Shown: one piece after another, positions 45,044 to 54,597 of the stretch
How positions within the stretch are numbered: position 1 is the first letter of the stretch
How the letters are laid out: every line of letters begins with the position of its first letter
Assembly (NCBI RefSeq): GCF_016593235.1
Contig: NZ_AP023065.1
Span: 806,001-870,000 of the forward strand
Direction: 5' to 3'
Origin: Nitratiruptor sp. YY09-18
Lineage (GTDB): Bacteria > Campylobacterota > Campylobacteria > Campylobacterales > Nitratiruptoraceae
DNA: 64,000 nucleotides
Position numbers and translations under genes: made by a program
Notes under the pieces: generated by a model
The model's database searches: none
The model's input: the letters and a program-made list of their open reading frames with translations, nothing else
Told to the model about the DNA's origin: nothing

Positions 45044-47092
45044 ATGAATAAAAAGTGGCTAAGCTATATTTTATTAGCTTATTGTATCTCTTTTCTTTTT
45101 CGCCTTTTTTTGGCATTTTTGGCAAAGCATCATCCAGAGTTTCTTTATAATGGCCATATAATAGCTCTATGGACAGCAGATGCAGGTCTGTATGCAAGTT
45201 ATGCAAAGAAACTTCTTGCAGGATCCCATCTCCCACTCACTAGCGATACATTTATGGGATATGTGCTCTATTGGATTGCAAAATATCTCCATTTGCCTCT
45301 TGATATTGTTATTTTTTATATTCCAGCTTTTTTTGCTTCTTTGATAGTAGTTCCACTCTTTTTACTTTTTGCATTTTTTAAATTGGAAAAACTTGGCTTT
45401 TGGAGCGCAGTGATTTCATCAATTGCCATGAACTACTATTTTCGTACCCATTTGGGATATACAGATACAGATATTTTAAACTTTTTCTTCTTCTTTATGA
45501 TTCTTGCCTCCTTTGTAGGTGTTGTTCAAACAAAAAACAGCTTTTGGTCAATTCCAGGTGCATTGAGTATACTACTCTTTCTTTTTTGGTATCACTCTGC
45601 AAAGCCACTCATATTTGCTCTGCTTGGCTTTTATGCCTTCTATCTTCTCATTTTTAGTCGCAAAGATAAGAGTGCTTATATCGCTTTTTTTATATACATT
45701 GCAGCTATCATTCCGCTTCCAGTATGGTTGAGGGTAGCGCTCATCTTTATTTTACCACCACTTTTTTCTTATCTATTTACAAAAAAAGAGATCTCCTATA
45801 AACCTTTTTTCATTCTTTTTTTGTTAGCAGCACTTGGTGCAGGTTATATGGCAATTAAATATAAAGTCTATAAAAGAGGATTAGATTATCTGCAAAAAAA
45901 AGAGGAGTATGTTCTAAAAGAGAAGAGCGGGAGAAAGGTTGAGCTTGAAGCCACTCTCAAAACTATAGCAGAATCGAGCAAAATCACTCCACAGCAACTT
46001 TTTACTTACAGTAGCGGATCATCTGTTATATTTGGTATTGGTTCGTTAGGTTTATTGCTATTAATTTTGCGCTATAGACCTCTGCTTTTCTTATTGCTCC
46101 CTTACCTATTGGCAATTGTGTCACTAAAAGCAGGAGTGCGCTTTACTACATTTGGTGTTCCTGTAATAGTCATGGGATATCTCTATCTCTTCTATTTTCT
46201 GTGGCAAAGATGGAAAGAAAAAAGATTTTCTAAATTAATCTACTATGCTCCAGCAACATTTCTCTTTATCTACTATCTCACTATTATGAATCAGTACAAC
46301 CATATGCTATCGCCATTTTTCAAAAGAGGAGAGCTCCACGCTATTGATCAGCATCTCAATAACAATGAGAGAGGTTATATACTTACATGGTGGGATTATG
46401 GATGGCCTTTATGGTACTATACAAATAAAAGAACCCTCATTGATAATGGGAAACACCATTATGACAATTTTATTGTGGCAAAAACGCTCTTTAGCAGTGA
46501 TCAAAATTTCATTGCTAATATGAATCGCTACTTTATTGAACAGTATGATAAAATTTATCCTTGGGCAATACTTCCATACACTATTCATAGAATTCCTCTA
46601 GAAGAGCTTCTAGAAAAATTACAAAATAATCAAATGACACTACCACCAAAAAAGAACGAGATCTATTACTATTTTGATGATAGAATCCTCACAAAACTCC
46701 CAGTAATAAAAGAGTTTTCACATCTTAAAGGTGAAAGCACAGATGGCTTTGTTTGGGTGACAAATTTTCGTGTTTATTACCCTTCTAAAAAGGTTATCAT
46801 AGGAGACAATCTCAAAATTGATCTTGAAAATGGCTATATCTATGTTCCAGGTGGAAAAGACAGATTTGGGACACTCTATATAAGCGATGGTGAGAAAATC
46901 ACAAACACATTCCAATATAGAGATGATGATTTTTCTATCATTGTATATAAAAATCGATATATTATTGGAACCTATAAATATATCAACTCTTTCTTTTTCC
47001 GTGCATTTTTCTTCAACGATTTAGATAAATCACTCTTTAAGACACTCAATTTTGATAAAAATGCAAAAATATTTCAATTGATTGGAAGGTGA
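45044..47092 (+). CDS. pglB: oligosaccharyltransferase PglB (STT3 family)
   Basis: Transfers a lipid-linked glycan to Asn in D/E-x-N-x-S/T sequons of periplasmic proteins. About 13 N-terminal helices (to ~430) and a periplasmic C-terminal domain. The metal site in the first loop is [14 protein letters not shown] (Asp46); a second acidic motif is [10 protein letters not shown]; the sequon-binding WWDYG is at residues 449-453. Start at the ATG 45044 ([10 protein letters not shown]) with a TAGGA site; an upstream frame extension to 44954 lies within nrdJ. 682 residues is typical. No other glycan-assembly (pgl) gene is in the window. Confidence 0.93.
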   Translation: MNKKWLSYILLAYCISFLFRLFLAFLAKHHPEFLYNGHIIALWTADAGLYASYAKKLLAGSHLPLTSDTFMGYVLYWIAKYLHLPLDIVIFYIPAFFASLIVVPLFLLFAFFKLEKLGFWSAVISSIAMNYYFRTHLGYTDTDILNFFFFFMILASFVGVVQTKNSFWSIPGALSILLFLFWYHSAKPLIFALLGFYAFYLLIFSRKDKSAYIAFFIYIAAIIPLPVWLRVALIFILPPLFSYLFTKKEISYKPFFILFLLAALGAGYMAIKYKVYKRGLDYLQKKEEYVLKEKSGRKVELEATLKTIAESSKITPQQLFTYSSGSSVIFGIGSLGLLLLILRYRPLLFLLLPYLLAIVSLKAGVRFTTFGVPVIVMGYLYLFYFLWQRWKEKRFSKLIYYAPATFLFIYYLTIMNQYNHMLSPFFKRGELHAIDQHLNNNERGYILTWWDYGWPLWYYTNKRTLIDNGKHHYDNFIVAKTLFSSDQNFIANMNRYFIEQYDKIYPWAILPYTIHRIPLEELLEKLQNNQMTLPPKKNEIYYYFDDRILTKLPVIKEFSHLKGESTDGFVWVTNFRVYYPSKKVIIGDNLKIDLENGYIYVPGGKDRFGTLYISDGEKITNTFQYRDDDFSIIVYKNRYIIGTYKYINSFFFRAFFFNDLDKSLFKTLNFDKNAKIFQLIGR

Positions 47093-47095
47093 AAA

Positions 47096-47389
47096 ATGAA
47101 AGAGATATTATTTGGCACTCTTTTTATCATAGCTGCAGTTTTAGCTCTTTTGATGGAGAATTTTTCTACAATTATGTGGATTGCGGGAGCTCTCTTCTTG
47201 GCAATTTTATTTAGTTTGGAATTTAGGCCATCAAAATCAAAGATACAAAAAGAGCAAGAAGAGGTTGAAGAATTAGTGAATGATAGTGAGGAAGAGAAGT
47301 TTGAGGAGAGCGGGCAAAGCGAAAAAAAAATTGAAAAAAAAGTCGAAGAGAACGTACAAAGTGGCTGGACTACAGGGCTCTTTACCTAA
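47096..47389 (+). CDS. small membrane-anchored protein with acidic/charged tail
   Basis: A 97-residue protein with one or two hydrophobic helices (about 5-20 and 25-42) and a highly charged, Glu/Lys-rich cytoplasmic or periplasmic tail (QKEQEEVEELVNDSEEEKF). It begins 3 bases after pglB, with GAAGG before the ATG, so it is in the pglB operon. No known family. Its stop overlaps the convergent aspC gene by 4 bases. A role as accessory to the oligosaccharyltransferase is only positional inference. Confidence 0.65.
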   Translation: MKEILFGTLFIIAAVLALLMENFSTIMWIAGALFLAILFSLEFRPSKSKIQKEQEEVEELVNDSEEEKFEESGQSEKKIEKKVEENVQSGWTTGLFT

Positions 47390-48558
47390 GTCCTGTAGTT
47401 TTGAGCAAAGCGGCTGATTCGCTTGATTCCCTCTTTGATAGTATTAAGATCCGTTGCAAAGCTGAAGCGAAAATATCCCTCGCTTCCAAATCCAATGCCT
47501 GGCACTACTGCTACGCCTTCCTCTTCTAAAAGTTTTTGGGCAAATATGAGACTATCTTTTTCTAGCTCGCTGTGATTGACAAAGAGATAGAATGCTCCTT
47601 GGGGTTTGAGCACAGAAAGACTATCTATTGCATTGAGGAGTTCTACTGCGGTATCTCTTCTCTCTTCAAAAGCCTGACGCATTCTTTCTATATCCTCTTC
47701 GATAGTTCCATCAAGTCCAGGAATTGCTGCTTTTTGTGTAATTGAGCAGATATTCGAGGTGCTTTGGCTTTGCAGCTTTTTCATCGCTTTGACAAGCTCT
47801 TTATCAAATGCTGCCAAATATCCGAATCTCCAGCCAGTCATCGCTGCAGACTTGCTCAGACCATTTATTGTGATTGTACGCTTGAACATATCTTCACTGA
47901 TACTTGCAGCACTCGTAAAGGATATACCATCATAGACAAGTTTTTCATACATCTCATCACTTGCAACAAGTACATTTGTACCTTCTAAAACAGCAGCCAA
48001 AGCTTCTAGCTCCTCTTTGCTATATACTGCTCCAGTAGGATTTGATGGAGTTGTTAGGATGAGGAGTTTTGTCTTTGGTGTGATAGCATTTTGAAGCTGT
48101 TCGGCAGTGATTTTGAAACCGGTACTCTCATCTGTCTCTACTATAACAGGCTTTCCGCCAGAATATTTTACTAATTCTGGATAGGTTACCCAAAATGGGG
48201 AAGGAATGATAACCTCATCACCTTCATCTATAAGTACTTGCATAAGATTAAAAAGGCTCTGTTTGGCACCATTGCTGACAATGATTTGATCAGGGGTGTA
48301 TGTAATATCGTTGTCTCTTTGGAGTTTATCTGCTATTGCAGCTTTGAGTTCTGGTATCCCATCGACTGCTGTATATTTGGTAAAACCTTCATTGATTGCT
48401 TTTATTGCTGCATCTTTAATAGCTCGTGGAGTATCAAAATCTGGCTCACCTGCAGAAAAACTCAAAACATCTTTTCCACTCTCTTTGAGTTCTCTCGCTT
48501 TTGAAGTGATCGCCATTGTGAGAGATTCAGAAAGTCTATTGATGCGTTGTGAGAACAT
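47386..48558 (-). CDS. aspC: aspartate aminotransferase (class I, type Ib-like)
   Basis: PLP transaminase of 390 residues. The N-terminal SAGEPDFDTP segment and the PLP lysine in NGLSKSAAMTGWRFGY (about 228-243) place it among gamma-subgroup aspartate/prephenate aminotransferases; the substrate-binding Arg is in YFRFSFA near the C-terminus. It interconverts aspartate and oxaloacetate with 2-oxoglutarate. It follows cysE by 1 base. Confidence 0.93.
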   Translation of the reverse strand: MFSQRINRLSESLTMAITSKARELKESGKDVLSFSAGEPDFDTPRAIKDAAIKAINEGFTKYTAVDGIPELKAAIADKLQRDNDITYTPDQIIVSNGAKQSLFNLMQVLIDEGDEVIIPSPFWVTYPELVKYSGGKPVIVETDESTGFKITAEQLQNAITPKTKLLILTTPSNPTGAVYSKEELEALAAVLEGTNVLVASDEMYEKLVYDGISFTSAASISEDMFKRTITINGLSKSAAMTGWRFGYLAAFDKELVKAMKKLQSQSTSNICSITQKAAIPGLDGTIEEDIERMRQAFEERRDTAVELLNAIDSLSVLKPQGAFYLFVNHSELEKDSLIFAQKLLEEEGVAVVPGIGFGSEGYFRFSFATDLNTIKEGIKRISRFAQNYRT

Positions 48559-48559
48559 T

Positions 48560-49276
48560 TCAATCCTTTAATTTCATTGATTTGAGGAATTCTTGGTATA
48601 TTTTATCCAATTCCTCCTCTTTTTTGAGCAAATCTTTGTCACCAGACATATAGGCATGTTCCAAAATTGCAAAGCGTTTAAGGAGATATTCAAAAAGCTC
48701 CTTGTCAATATCCGGAAGTTTGTTGTGAGCCAGTCTACTCTTATCTAACCCTTTTCTCACAACTCTTGCAGGAATTCCTACAGCTGTACACTCATCTGGA
48801 ACATCTTTGACTACTACAGAATTTGCACCGATTTTTGCATTTTTACCTATAGTTATATTGCCAAGTACCTTTGCTCCTGCACCTATAACTGCGCCACTTT
48901 TGATAGTTGGGTGTCTTTTGCCATGCTGCAAGCTCACACCACCAAGAGTAACTTGCTGATAGATTGTTACATCATCCTCAACAATCGCAGTTTCGCCTAT
49001 GACTACTCCTATACCATGATCGATAAAGACACGTCTACCAATTGTAGCTGCAGGATGGATATCGATACCTGTAAAAATCTGATTGATTCCCATAATCACG
49101 CGTGCAAAAAGCTTAAAACCTCTTTTGTAAAGTCTATGAGCTATGCGGTACCAAAAGATACTCCATACACCTGGATAATTTGTGAGAAGCTCAAATTTAG
49201 AGTGAATTGCTGGATCTCGCTCCCAGACAATAGAAAAGTCCTCTTTAATAATCTCCCAAAATGATAACTGCTTCAT
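48560..49276 (-). CDS. cysE: serine O-acetyltransferase
   Basis: Makes O-acetylserine for cysteine synthesis. An N-terminal helical domain is followed by a hexapeptide-repeat acyltransferase: IHPAATIGRRVFIDHGIGVVIG (about 75-97) with the catalytic His, and VIGAGAKVLGNITIGKNAKIG (about 130-150). The C-terminal extension of about 50 residues is helical rather than the usual short inhibitory tail, so feedback control by cysteine is not certain. It overlaps the speA end by 4 bases. Confidence 0.95.
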   Translation of the reverse strand: MKQLSFWEIIKEDFSIVWERDPAIHSKFELLTNYPGVWSIFWYRIAHRLYKRGFKLFARVIMGINQIFTGIDIHPAATIGRRVFIDHGIGVVIGETAIVEDDVTIYQQVTLGGVSLQHGKRHPTIKSGAVIGAGAKVLGNITIGKNAKIGANSVVVKDVPDECTAVGIPARVVRKGLDKSRLAHNKLPDIDKELFEYLLKRFAILEHAYMSGDKDLLKKEEELDKIYQEFLKSMKLKD

Positions 49277-51108
49277 ATTTTTCTCTCTTTTGGAGAAATT
49301 TTAAGGTAGTTGTTTTCATGCAGGAGTATACTGAGTTGATCCAAAATTTTTTCTTTTTCTTTACATTCGCTTTGTGCAATCAACTGCTTGAGCCTACTTT
49401 GCATTTCATTAATGTCATAATCAAGATCATAGAGAATATCGAGAATACTTTGCGATTCAACAATATTTTCAAGCTCAAAACCCTTCTCATCTATCTTTAC
49501 AGTCACTTCTGTAGGGTGTGTGAAAAGATTGTGTTTCATACCAAGAATCTCTTGATATGCCCCTACAAGGAAAAAGGCTAGAAAATACTCCTCTTTTGAT
49601 AAATCAACATCGTGCAAAAAGAGGGGATAGTCCACATTAAAATCTATCTCTCCATCACTATCGCATGTAATATCCCAAAGAGATGCACTGCGTGTAGGCT
49701 TTTGATCGAGTTTATTGAGAGGCATAACAGGAAAACGCTGTTTGAGTCCCCAAAAATCTGGAAGGCTTTGAAAAAGGGAGAAGTTGAGCAAATAGCGTTC
49801 TTGTACTCTATCTTGGATACGTTTAAGCTCATAGCGATCTTTATCTTGGGTGAGTTCTATAGCCTTTTTAATGATAAGGTGGACGAGGATTTCGGTATTG
49901 CTTCGATCTTGCAAGTCAATATAGCCTAGATCAAAGAGGGTGAGGAGCGATTCCATATGATCGAGGCTGTCGTGAAAATACTCTATAGCATTGGATGGAT
50001 TGATCGATTTATACAGATCATAGAGCTCTTCAATGAGAGGAGGGTTGTTCTCTTTGAGCTTGAGTCCTTGTTCAGTATATTCTTGGCTAAAGAGCTCTAG
50101 AACTGGTGCTATAAGCACTGCATGGCTCGCAGCTATGTATCTTCCAGATTCAGTAAAGATATGCGGCTCTTGCACTCCTTTTTGCATTGCAATCTCTTTG
50201 AGTAAAAAAACCACATCATTTGTAAACTCAGTGATTGTGTAGTTGCGGTTATGGATATTTTCATGCTGCGAATACTCTACCGCAAGCCCACCTCCAAGAT
50301 TGATATTATTGAGATTCTTAGCTCCCATCTTTTTAAGCTCTGCGTATATATTACCAGCTTCACGCAATGCCTTTTTGACTGGATTGATTTCTCCAATCTG
50401 GCTACCAATATGAAAATGGATCATAGTAAAATGATCAAGAAGATCGTTTTTTTTGAGTAGCTCTACAGCCTCAAGCAGTTCTGTAGAAGTGAGGCCAAAT
50501 TTTGAATTGATCCCACCACTTTTTGCCCAGATACCGATCCCTGAACTGTGAAGACGAATGCGCAGGCCAATATTGGGAATTGGATCTTTATAGATTTTTG
50601 CTGCCTCAATGATATTCTCAAGTTCATTGAGCCCCTCGATTGTTAGCGTGGTATCATAGCCCATCTTTGCAGCAATAAATCCTAAAGTTATCATATTTTT
50701 ATCTTTAAAACCGTTGACAGTAATAGGGGCATTTTTGTTGTTATACGCCATTGCGATAATGAGTTCAGCTTTGCTACCAGCCTCAAGACCATAGTTATAT
50801 TTTTCGCCAATATTTACAAGATGCGAGACAAAGTTGGGAAATTGATTAACTTTGAGTGGGAAAACTGCGTGAAATTTTCCTTTGTATTGAAAGCTTTCAA
50901 TAGCTCTATTGAACTCTTTATAGAGCGTATCGATCTGCTTGTGGATAAGATGTGGAAAGCGCAAAAGAATAGGTCCGCGTACACCTGTATCACGTATTTG
51001 CTGCGTTATTTCATACAGTGACGGCCTACTTTTATAATTAACCTTTACATACCCATTTTCGATACAAAAGTCATTATTGGACCAAAGTTTTATTCCATAA
51101 TCTTGCAT
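49273..51108 (-). CDS. speA: biosynthetic arginine decarboxylase
   Basis: PLP enzyme converting arginine to agmatine for polyamine synthesis, fold type III. The PLP lysine is in FHAVFPLKVNQFP (about 83-95), the sugar-phosphate-like motif MIHFHIGSQIG near 220, the GGG loop in NINLGGGLAVEY and the catalytic Cys segment SLWDITCDSDGEID near 493-507. 611 residues is close to family length. The ATG at 51108 (MQDYGIKL) has GGAGAG four bases upstream, within the last codons of hisS; a frame extension of 22 residues lies inside hisS. Confidence 0.94.
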   Translation of the reverse strand: MQDYGIKLWSNNDFCIENGYVKVNYKSRPSLYEITQQIRDTGVRGPILLRFPHLIHKQIDTLYKEFNRAIESFQYKGKFHAVFPLKVNQFPNFVSHLVNIGEKYNYGLEAGSKAELIIAMAYNNKNAPITVNGFKDKNMITLGFIAAKMGYDTTLTIEGLNELENIIEAAKIYKDPIPNIGLRIRLHSSGIGIWAKSGGINSKFGLTSTELLEAVELLKKNDLLDHFTMIHFHIGSQIGEINPVKKALREAGNIYAELKKMGAKNLNNINLGGGLAVEYSQHENIHNRNYTITEFTNDVVFLLKEIAMQKGVQEPHIFTESGRYIAASHAVLIAPVLELFSQEYTEQGLKLKENNPPLIEELYDLYKSINPSNAIEYFHDSLDHMESLLTLFDLGYIDLQDRSNTEILVHLIIKKAIELTQDKDRYELKRIQDRVQERYLLNFSLFQSLPDFWGLKQRFPVMPLNKLDQKPTRSASLWDITCDSDGEIDFNVDYPLFLHDVDLSKEEYFLAFFLVGAYQEILGMKHNLFTHPTEVTVKIDEKGFELENIVESQSILDILYDLDYDINEMQSRLKQLIAQSECKEKEKILDQLSILLHENNYLKISPKERKI

Positions 51109-52328
51109 GGACTCTCCACAATCTTTGCAAGAGGAATGATCTGCTCTGCTCTGTTTTCTAGATCTTTGACCCATATTGCATTTTGAGACAGTTCATCTTC
51201 ACCAATGATTGCTGCATAGCGAGCTTTCATTTTATCAGCAGCTTTGAGATGTGCTTTAAGGCTCTTTGGTTTATACTCCAAGAGGGCTTTGCATCTTTTT
51301 CGAAACTGCATTGTAGCATCAAAAGCTTGGGGCAGTGCATCTTCTACCATCACACCAACATAGTAGCCATCTCTTTGATCTTCGTCATATTCAATGAGAT
51401 CAAGAATTCTCTCTATACCTATAGCAAAACCTACAGCAGGAGTCGGCTTGCCTCCAAGAAACTCTACGAGATTATCGTAACGACCGCCACCAGCCACTGC
51501 ATTTTGTGCACCAAGTGCATCACTGACAAACTCAAATGCAGTTTTCGTATAGTAATCTAGACCTCTCACAAGATTTGAATCAATTTCAAATTCAACATTT
51601 TCTCGCATTAATATCTCTTGCAACGTCGCAAAGTCTTGCTGACAATTATCGCATAGGTTTAAAAGAAGCTTCGGAGCATCATTGTAAATCTCTTGACACT
51701 TCTCATTTTTACAATCTAGTACACGGATGGGATTGAGTTTGCGCCTTCTTTTGCAATCATCACAAATATCATCGTGGTTTTGTAAAAAAGATACAAGATT
51801 TTCTCTGTATGATGGAAGGCAAGCTGGGCATCCAAGAGAGTTGATTTTGAGCTTATAGGGGATATTGAAATGGTCTAATATCTCTTTTGCCAAAAGAATA
51901 ATAGTGGCATCTTCATAGACACTCGCTTCACCAAAACTCTCTATGCCAAATTGATGGAACTCTCGCAATCTCCCTTTTTGTGGACGCTCATAGCGAAACA
52001 TCGGTCCATAATAGAAAAATCTATGTACACCACCTTGACGATCAAGTTTGTGCTCTATGAAGCTACGCACAATTCCGGCAGTTCCTTCTGGGCGCAGGCA
52101 CACATCATTGCCGCCTTTATCGATGAATTGATACATCTCTTTACCCACGATATCGCTACTTTCGCCAACACTTCTTTTAAATAGTGCTGTCTCTTCCAAA
52201 AGGGGAGTCTCAATATAATCGAAGCCAAAATGTTGTGCAATCTTGCTTGCTGTTTGAATAAATTTAATATATTTTTTGCTTTGCGGAGGCAAGAGATCTT
52301 TCATTCCCCTAAGTGCTTTAATTGCCAT
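51090..52328 (-). CDS. hisS: histidyl-tRNA synthetase
   Basis: Class II synthetase of 412 residues. It begins with the typical LRGMKDLLPPQSKKY, motif 2 FRYERPQKGRLREFHQFGIE lies at about 113-132, and the His-specific motifs LVRGLDYYTKTAFEF (about 255-269) and GGGRYDNLVEFLGG. A C-terminal anticodon-binding domain follows. It overlaps tmk by 11 bases and speA by 19. Confidence 0.96.
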   Translation of the reverse strand: MAIKALRGMKDLLPPQSKKYIKFIQTASKIAQHFGFDYIETPLLEETALFKRSVGESSDIVGKEMYQFIDKGGNDVCLRPEGTAGIVRSFIEHKLDRQGGVHRFFYYGPMFRYERPQKGRLREFHQFGIESFGEASVYEDATIILLAKEILDHFNIPYKLKINSLGCPACLPSYRENLVSFLQNHDDICDDCKRRRKLNPIRVLDCKNEKCQEIYNDAPKLLLNLCDNCQQDFATLQEILMRENVEFEIDSNLVRGLDYYTKTAFEFVSDALGAQNAVAGGGRYDNLVEFLGGKPTPAVGFAIGIERILDLIEYDEDQRDGYYVGVMVEDALPQAFDATMQFRKRCKALLEYKPKSLKAHLKAADKMKARYAAIIGEDELSQNAIWVKDLENRAEQIIPLAKIVESPCKIME

Positions 52329-52905
52329 TGCTATCCTTTATAAAAGAGACAATTGTTTTGGTTATTATATCCATCTCATCGCTTGCATTAATGAGCAGAT
52401 ATGGAATTTTACTAGAAATTACCAATTTTTTCATAATTTTTTGCACTTGAAGCAGGTAGGCTACTCCTCTTTGCTCTATATTATCTTTTGTAAATCTATC
52501 GATGCGTCTGAGAAGTTCCTCTTCACTAATTTCAAATAAAATTATTTTATCTGGATATTCCCCTTGCATGGCAATGTGATTGAGTTCAAAGAGTTTTTTT
52601 TCATCCAATATATTTTTACTTAGTGCATATGCCATGCCAGATATATAGCCTCTGTCACTGAGTATTAATTTGTTCCGATTTGGAATGATAACTTTTGCAA
52701 AATGTTCAGCACGATCAGCCAAAAACAAAAAAAGTTCAGCCAAAGAGGAGGGAGGATTTTCATGGAGAATGAGCGAGCGGATTTGCTGGCCAAGTTTCGT
52801 GCCTCCAGGCTCTTTTGTTACTATAACTTCATCAAAAAAGGTGCTTACTCTCTCAATTTGCGTACTTTTCCCAACTCTATCAATTCCCTCGAAAAGAATG
52901 TACAT
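52318..52905 (-). CDS. tmk: thymidylate kinase
   Basis: Phosphorylates dTMP to dTDP. Walker A is EGIDRVGKSTQ (about 6-16), the DRX motif is SDRGYISGMAY (about 83-93) and TKEPGG (about 30-35) contacts dTMP. Length 195 is normal. The start abuts coaD at a single shared base and the end overlaps hisS. Confidence 0.95.
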   Translation of the reverse strand: MYILFEGIDRVGKSTQIERVSTFFDEVIVTKEPGGTKLGQQIRSLILHENPPSSLAELFLFLADRAEHFAKVIIPNRNKLILSDRGYISGMAYALSKNILDEKKLFELNHIAMQGEYPDKIILFEISEEELLRRIDRFTKDNIEQRGVAYLLQVQKIMKKLVISSKIPYLLINASDEMDIITKTIVSFIKDSNGN

Positions 52906-53378
52906 TAAATACTCTCTAATAGAGGAATAATCTCTTGCGGAACAAGATGGGAAACATCACCTTTAAATTTCAAAATGGCGCGTACAACTGAAGAGCTGAT
53001 AAAAGCATTTTGCAAACTTGGCATGAGATAGAGTGTCTCTATCTCCTTATCAAGGGACTGATTTGCATACCCAATCTGCAACTCATATTCAAAATCACTC
53101 ACAGCACGAAGTCCCCGAATGATTATCTTGGCATTCTCTTGCTTGCAAAAATTCACAAGAAGGGTATCAAAACTTTTAATCTGCACATTGGGAATATTTT
53201 TTGTAGCAATTTGCGCCATTTTCACACGAGTCTGAATATCAAACATCGGTTTTTTTTCTTGTGAGAGGGCAACTGCTACAATAACTTCATCAAAAATTCT
53301 TGCAGCACGTTTTATAATATCAAAATGCCCATTGGTAATTGGATCAAAAGTCCCAGGATATATAACTTTTTTCAACAT
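52905..53378 (-). CDS. coaD: phosphopantetheine adenylyltransferase
   Basis: Nucleotidyltransferase of the penultimate coenzyme A step. The HIGH-like motif is [13 protein letters not shown] (about 9-21), [16 protein letters not shown] (about 83-98) and the ISSSVVR motif (about 125-131). I prefer the ATG at 53378 (MLKKVIYPG), which leaves a suitable distance to the AAGAG site; the ATG two codons earlier (53384) sits directly on it. The gene overlaps the ubiX stop. Confidence 0.95.
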   Translation of the reverse strand: MLKKVIYPGTFDPITNGHFDIIKRAARIFDEVIVAVALSQEKKPMFDIQTRVKMAQIATKNIPNVQIKSFDTLLVNFCKQENAKIIIRGLRAVSDFEYELQIGYANQSLDKEIETLYLMPSLQNAFISSSVVRAILKFKGDVSHLVPQEIIPLLESI

Positions 53379-53893
53379 TTCCATCTCTTAAATAGATCGT
53401 GGTCGATTCCTAGGAGATCAAACCACTTTCCGATAATAAAATTTTCCATCTCATCGATATCGCGTGGTTCGCTATAGTAACCAACTATTGGAGGCGCTAT
53501 TATAACATTTAGCGTAGAGAGTTTATGCATATTTTCCAGTGCAATCGGACTTAGAGGTATCTCACGAGGTGCTAAGAGGAGCTTTTTTTGCTCTTTGATA
53601 ATTACGCTGGCAGCTCTGGTTGTAAGGTTATCAGCAATTCCTACTGCAATTTTTGCTAACGTATTCATAGAACATGGTACTACCATCAATGCATCGAGCC
53701 CAAAGCTTCCACTAGCAGGCCCTTGCCAAATCTCTTCATTATAAAAAATTTTACCCTCATCTTCAAAAATTGCAACTGTTTTGGCGTTTTGATTGATTAT
53801 GAGATATTTTTCAATATCGGAAGGGAGAAGTTTGTAAGTTTTAAGTCCTAGGTGTATTCCACTTGCTCCGGAGATCGCGACAGCTATTTTCAA
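53372..53893 (-). CDS. ubiX: flavin prenyltransferase UbiX
   Basis: Makes prenylated FMN used by UbiD-type decarboxylases in quinone synthesis. The FMN-binding GASG lies at 9-12, [20 protein letters not shown] (about 73-92) and [11 protein letters not shown] (about 105-115) are family hallmarks. 173 residues is slightly short. It lies between tRNA-Gly and coaD; no ubiD is visible nearby. Confidence 0.92.
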   Translation of the reverse strand: MKIAVAISGASGIHLGLKTYKLLPSDIEKYLIINQNAKTVAIFEDEGKIFYNEEIWQGPASGSFGLDALMVVPCSMNTLAKIAVGIADNLTTRAASVIIKEQKKLLLAPREIPLSPIALENMHKLSTLNVIIAPPIVGYYSEPRDIDEMENFIIGKWFDLLGIDHDLFKRWKC

Positions 53894-53913
53894 AAGTAGG
53901 CCTTATAGACATA

Positions 53914-53989
53914 TGGAGCGGGAGACGGGATTCGAACCCGCGACCCCCACCTTGGCAAGGTGGTGCTCTAGCCCCTGAGCTACTCCCGC
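53914..53989 (-). tRNA. tRNA-Gly (GCC anticodon)
   Basis: The minus strand folds into a 76-base cloverleaf starting GCGGGAGTAGCTC and ending in an encoded CCA. The acceptor pairs GCGGGAG with CTCCCGC, the anticodon stem is CCACC/GGTGG with the loop TTGCCAA (anticodon GCC), and the T arm contains GGTTCGAATCC. It lies five bases after tRNA-Leu and 20 bases before ubiX. Confidence 0.96.
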
Positions 53990-53994
53990 AAGAA

Positions 53995-54081
53995 TGGTAC
54001 CGGGGGAGGGACTCGAACCCTCACGGGCAAATGCCCACGAGATTTTGAGTCTCGCGTGTCTACCAGTTTCACCACCCCGGC
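53995..54081 (-). tRNA. tRNA-Leu (CAA anticodon)
   Basis: An 87-base class II tRNA on the minus strand, starting GCCGGGGTGGTGAAAC and ending in an encoded ACCA. The anticodon stem CGAGA/TCTCG encloses CTCAAAA (anticodon CAA); a long variable arm (GGGCATTTGCCC) and a T arm GGGTTCGAGTCCC follow. It is probably co-transcribed with tRNA-Gly. Confidence 0.96.
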
Positions 54082-54095
54082 TAAATTTGGATGAA

Positions 54096-54101
54096 ATCTT
54101 A
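54096..54101 (-). promoter_or_regulatory. possible -10 box of the tRNA pair
   Basis: The minus strand reads TAAGAT 14 bases before the tRNA-Leu 5' end, in an AT-rich upstream region. No clear -35 is seen. Confidence 0.35.
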
Positions 54102-54131
54102 CCAAAGAAAACTTAAAAAACGTTGAATCAC

Positions 54132-54148
54132 AGGGGCTTTGTGCCCCT
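54132..54148 (-). terminator. hairpin just after hup
   Basis: The minus strand reads AGGGGC ACAAA GCCCCT, a 6-bp GC-rich stem with a 5-base loop, four bases after the hup stop codon. A run of U after the stem is lacking, so it may stabilise the hup mRNA 3' end or act as a weak terminator before the tRNA genes. Confidence 0.5.
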
Positions 54149-54152
54149 ATAA

Positions 54153-54434
54153 TTACTTAGCTTTAGCTACTTCTTCTTTAAGTTTTTTACCTACCTTAAA
54201 TTTTACAACTCTTTGTGCAGGAACTTTTACAACTTTGTTTGTTCCAGGCACTTTTGCTTCTCTAGCAGCTCTCATAGAAGTAGTAAAAGTACCAAATCCT
54301 ATAAATGCTACATCATCACCTTTTTTCAAAGCTTCAGTGATGACCTCTAATGCTGCATCAATGACTGCTTGTGTATCTTTCTTAGAAAGACCAGCTTTTT
54401 GTGCAACTGCTTGAATAAATTCACTCTTCTTCAT
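54153..54434 (-). CDS. hup: DNA-binding protein HU
   Basis: Histone-like nucleoid protein of 93 residues. The dimer helices (KKSEFIQAVAQKAGLSKKDT) are followed by the GFGTFTTSMRAAREAKVPGT beta arm segment with the Pro-containing tip that kinks DNA. It has a strong AAAGGATGGGG ribosome region and a leader of about 25-30 bases after a TAGAAT box at 54469-54474. Located between ftsK (divergent) and tRNA genes. Confidence 0.96.
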   Translation of the reverse strand: MKKSEFIQAVAQKAGLSKKDTQAVIDAALEVITEALKKGDDVAFIGFGTFTTSMRAAREAKVPGTNKVVKVPAQRVVKFKVGKKLKEEVAKAK

Positions 54435-54468
54435 GCCCCATCCTTTAATAAAATTTGATTACGCATTA

Positions 54469-54474
54469 ATTCTA
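54469..54474 (-). promoter_or_regulatory. -10 box of hup
   Basis: The minus strand reads TAGAAT 34 bases before the hup ATG. Upstream is a very A/T-rich stretch (54475-54500) that could serve as an UP element. Confidence 0.4.
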
Positions 54475-54569
54475 CAAATTTTTTTTAAAAATTTCAAGAA
54501 AAAAGGGAAAAATTTTGCCTATAAAGCTACTTTTTACCGAATTCTTCTCTTTTAAGGAATAATTTTTTG

Positions 54570-54575
54570 TATAAT
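54570..54575 (+). promoter_or_regulatory. -10 box of ftsK
   Basis: TATAAT followed by TGAGCTAAAAAAAGGAAG and the TTG start 22 bases after the box. Confidence 0.55.
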
Positions 54576-54597
54576 TGAGCTAAAAAAAGGAAGCTCT

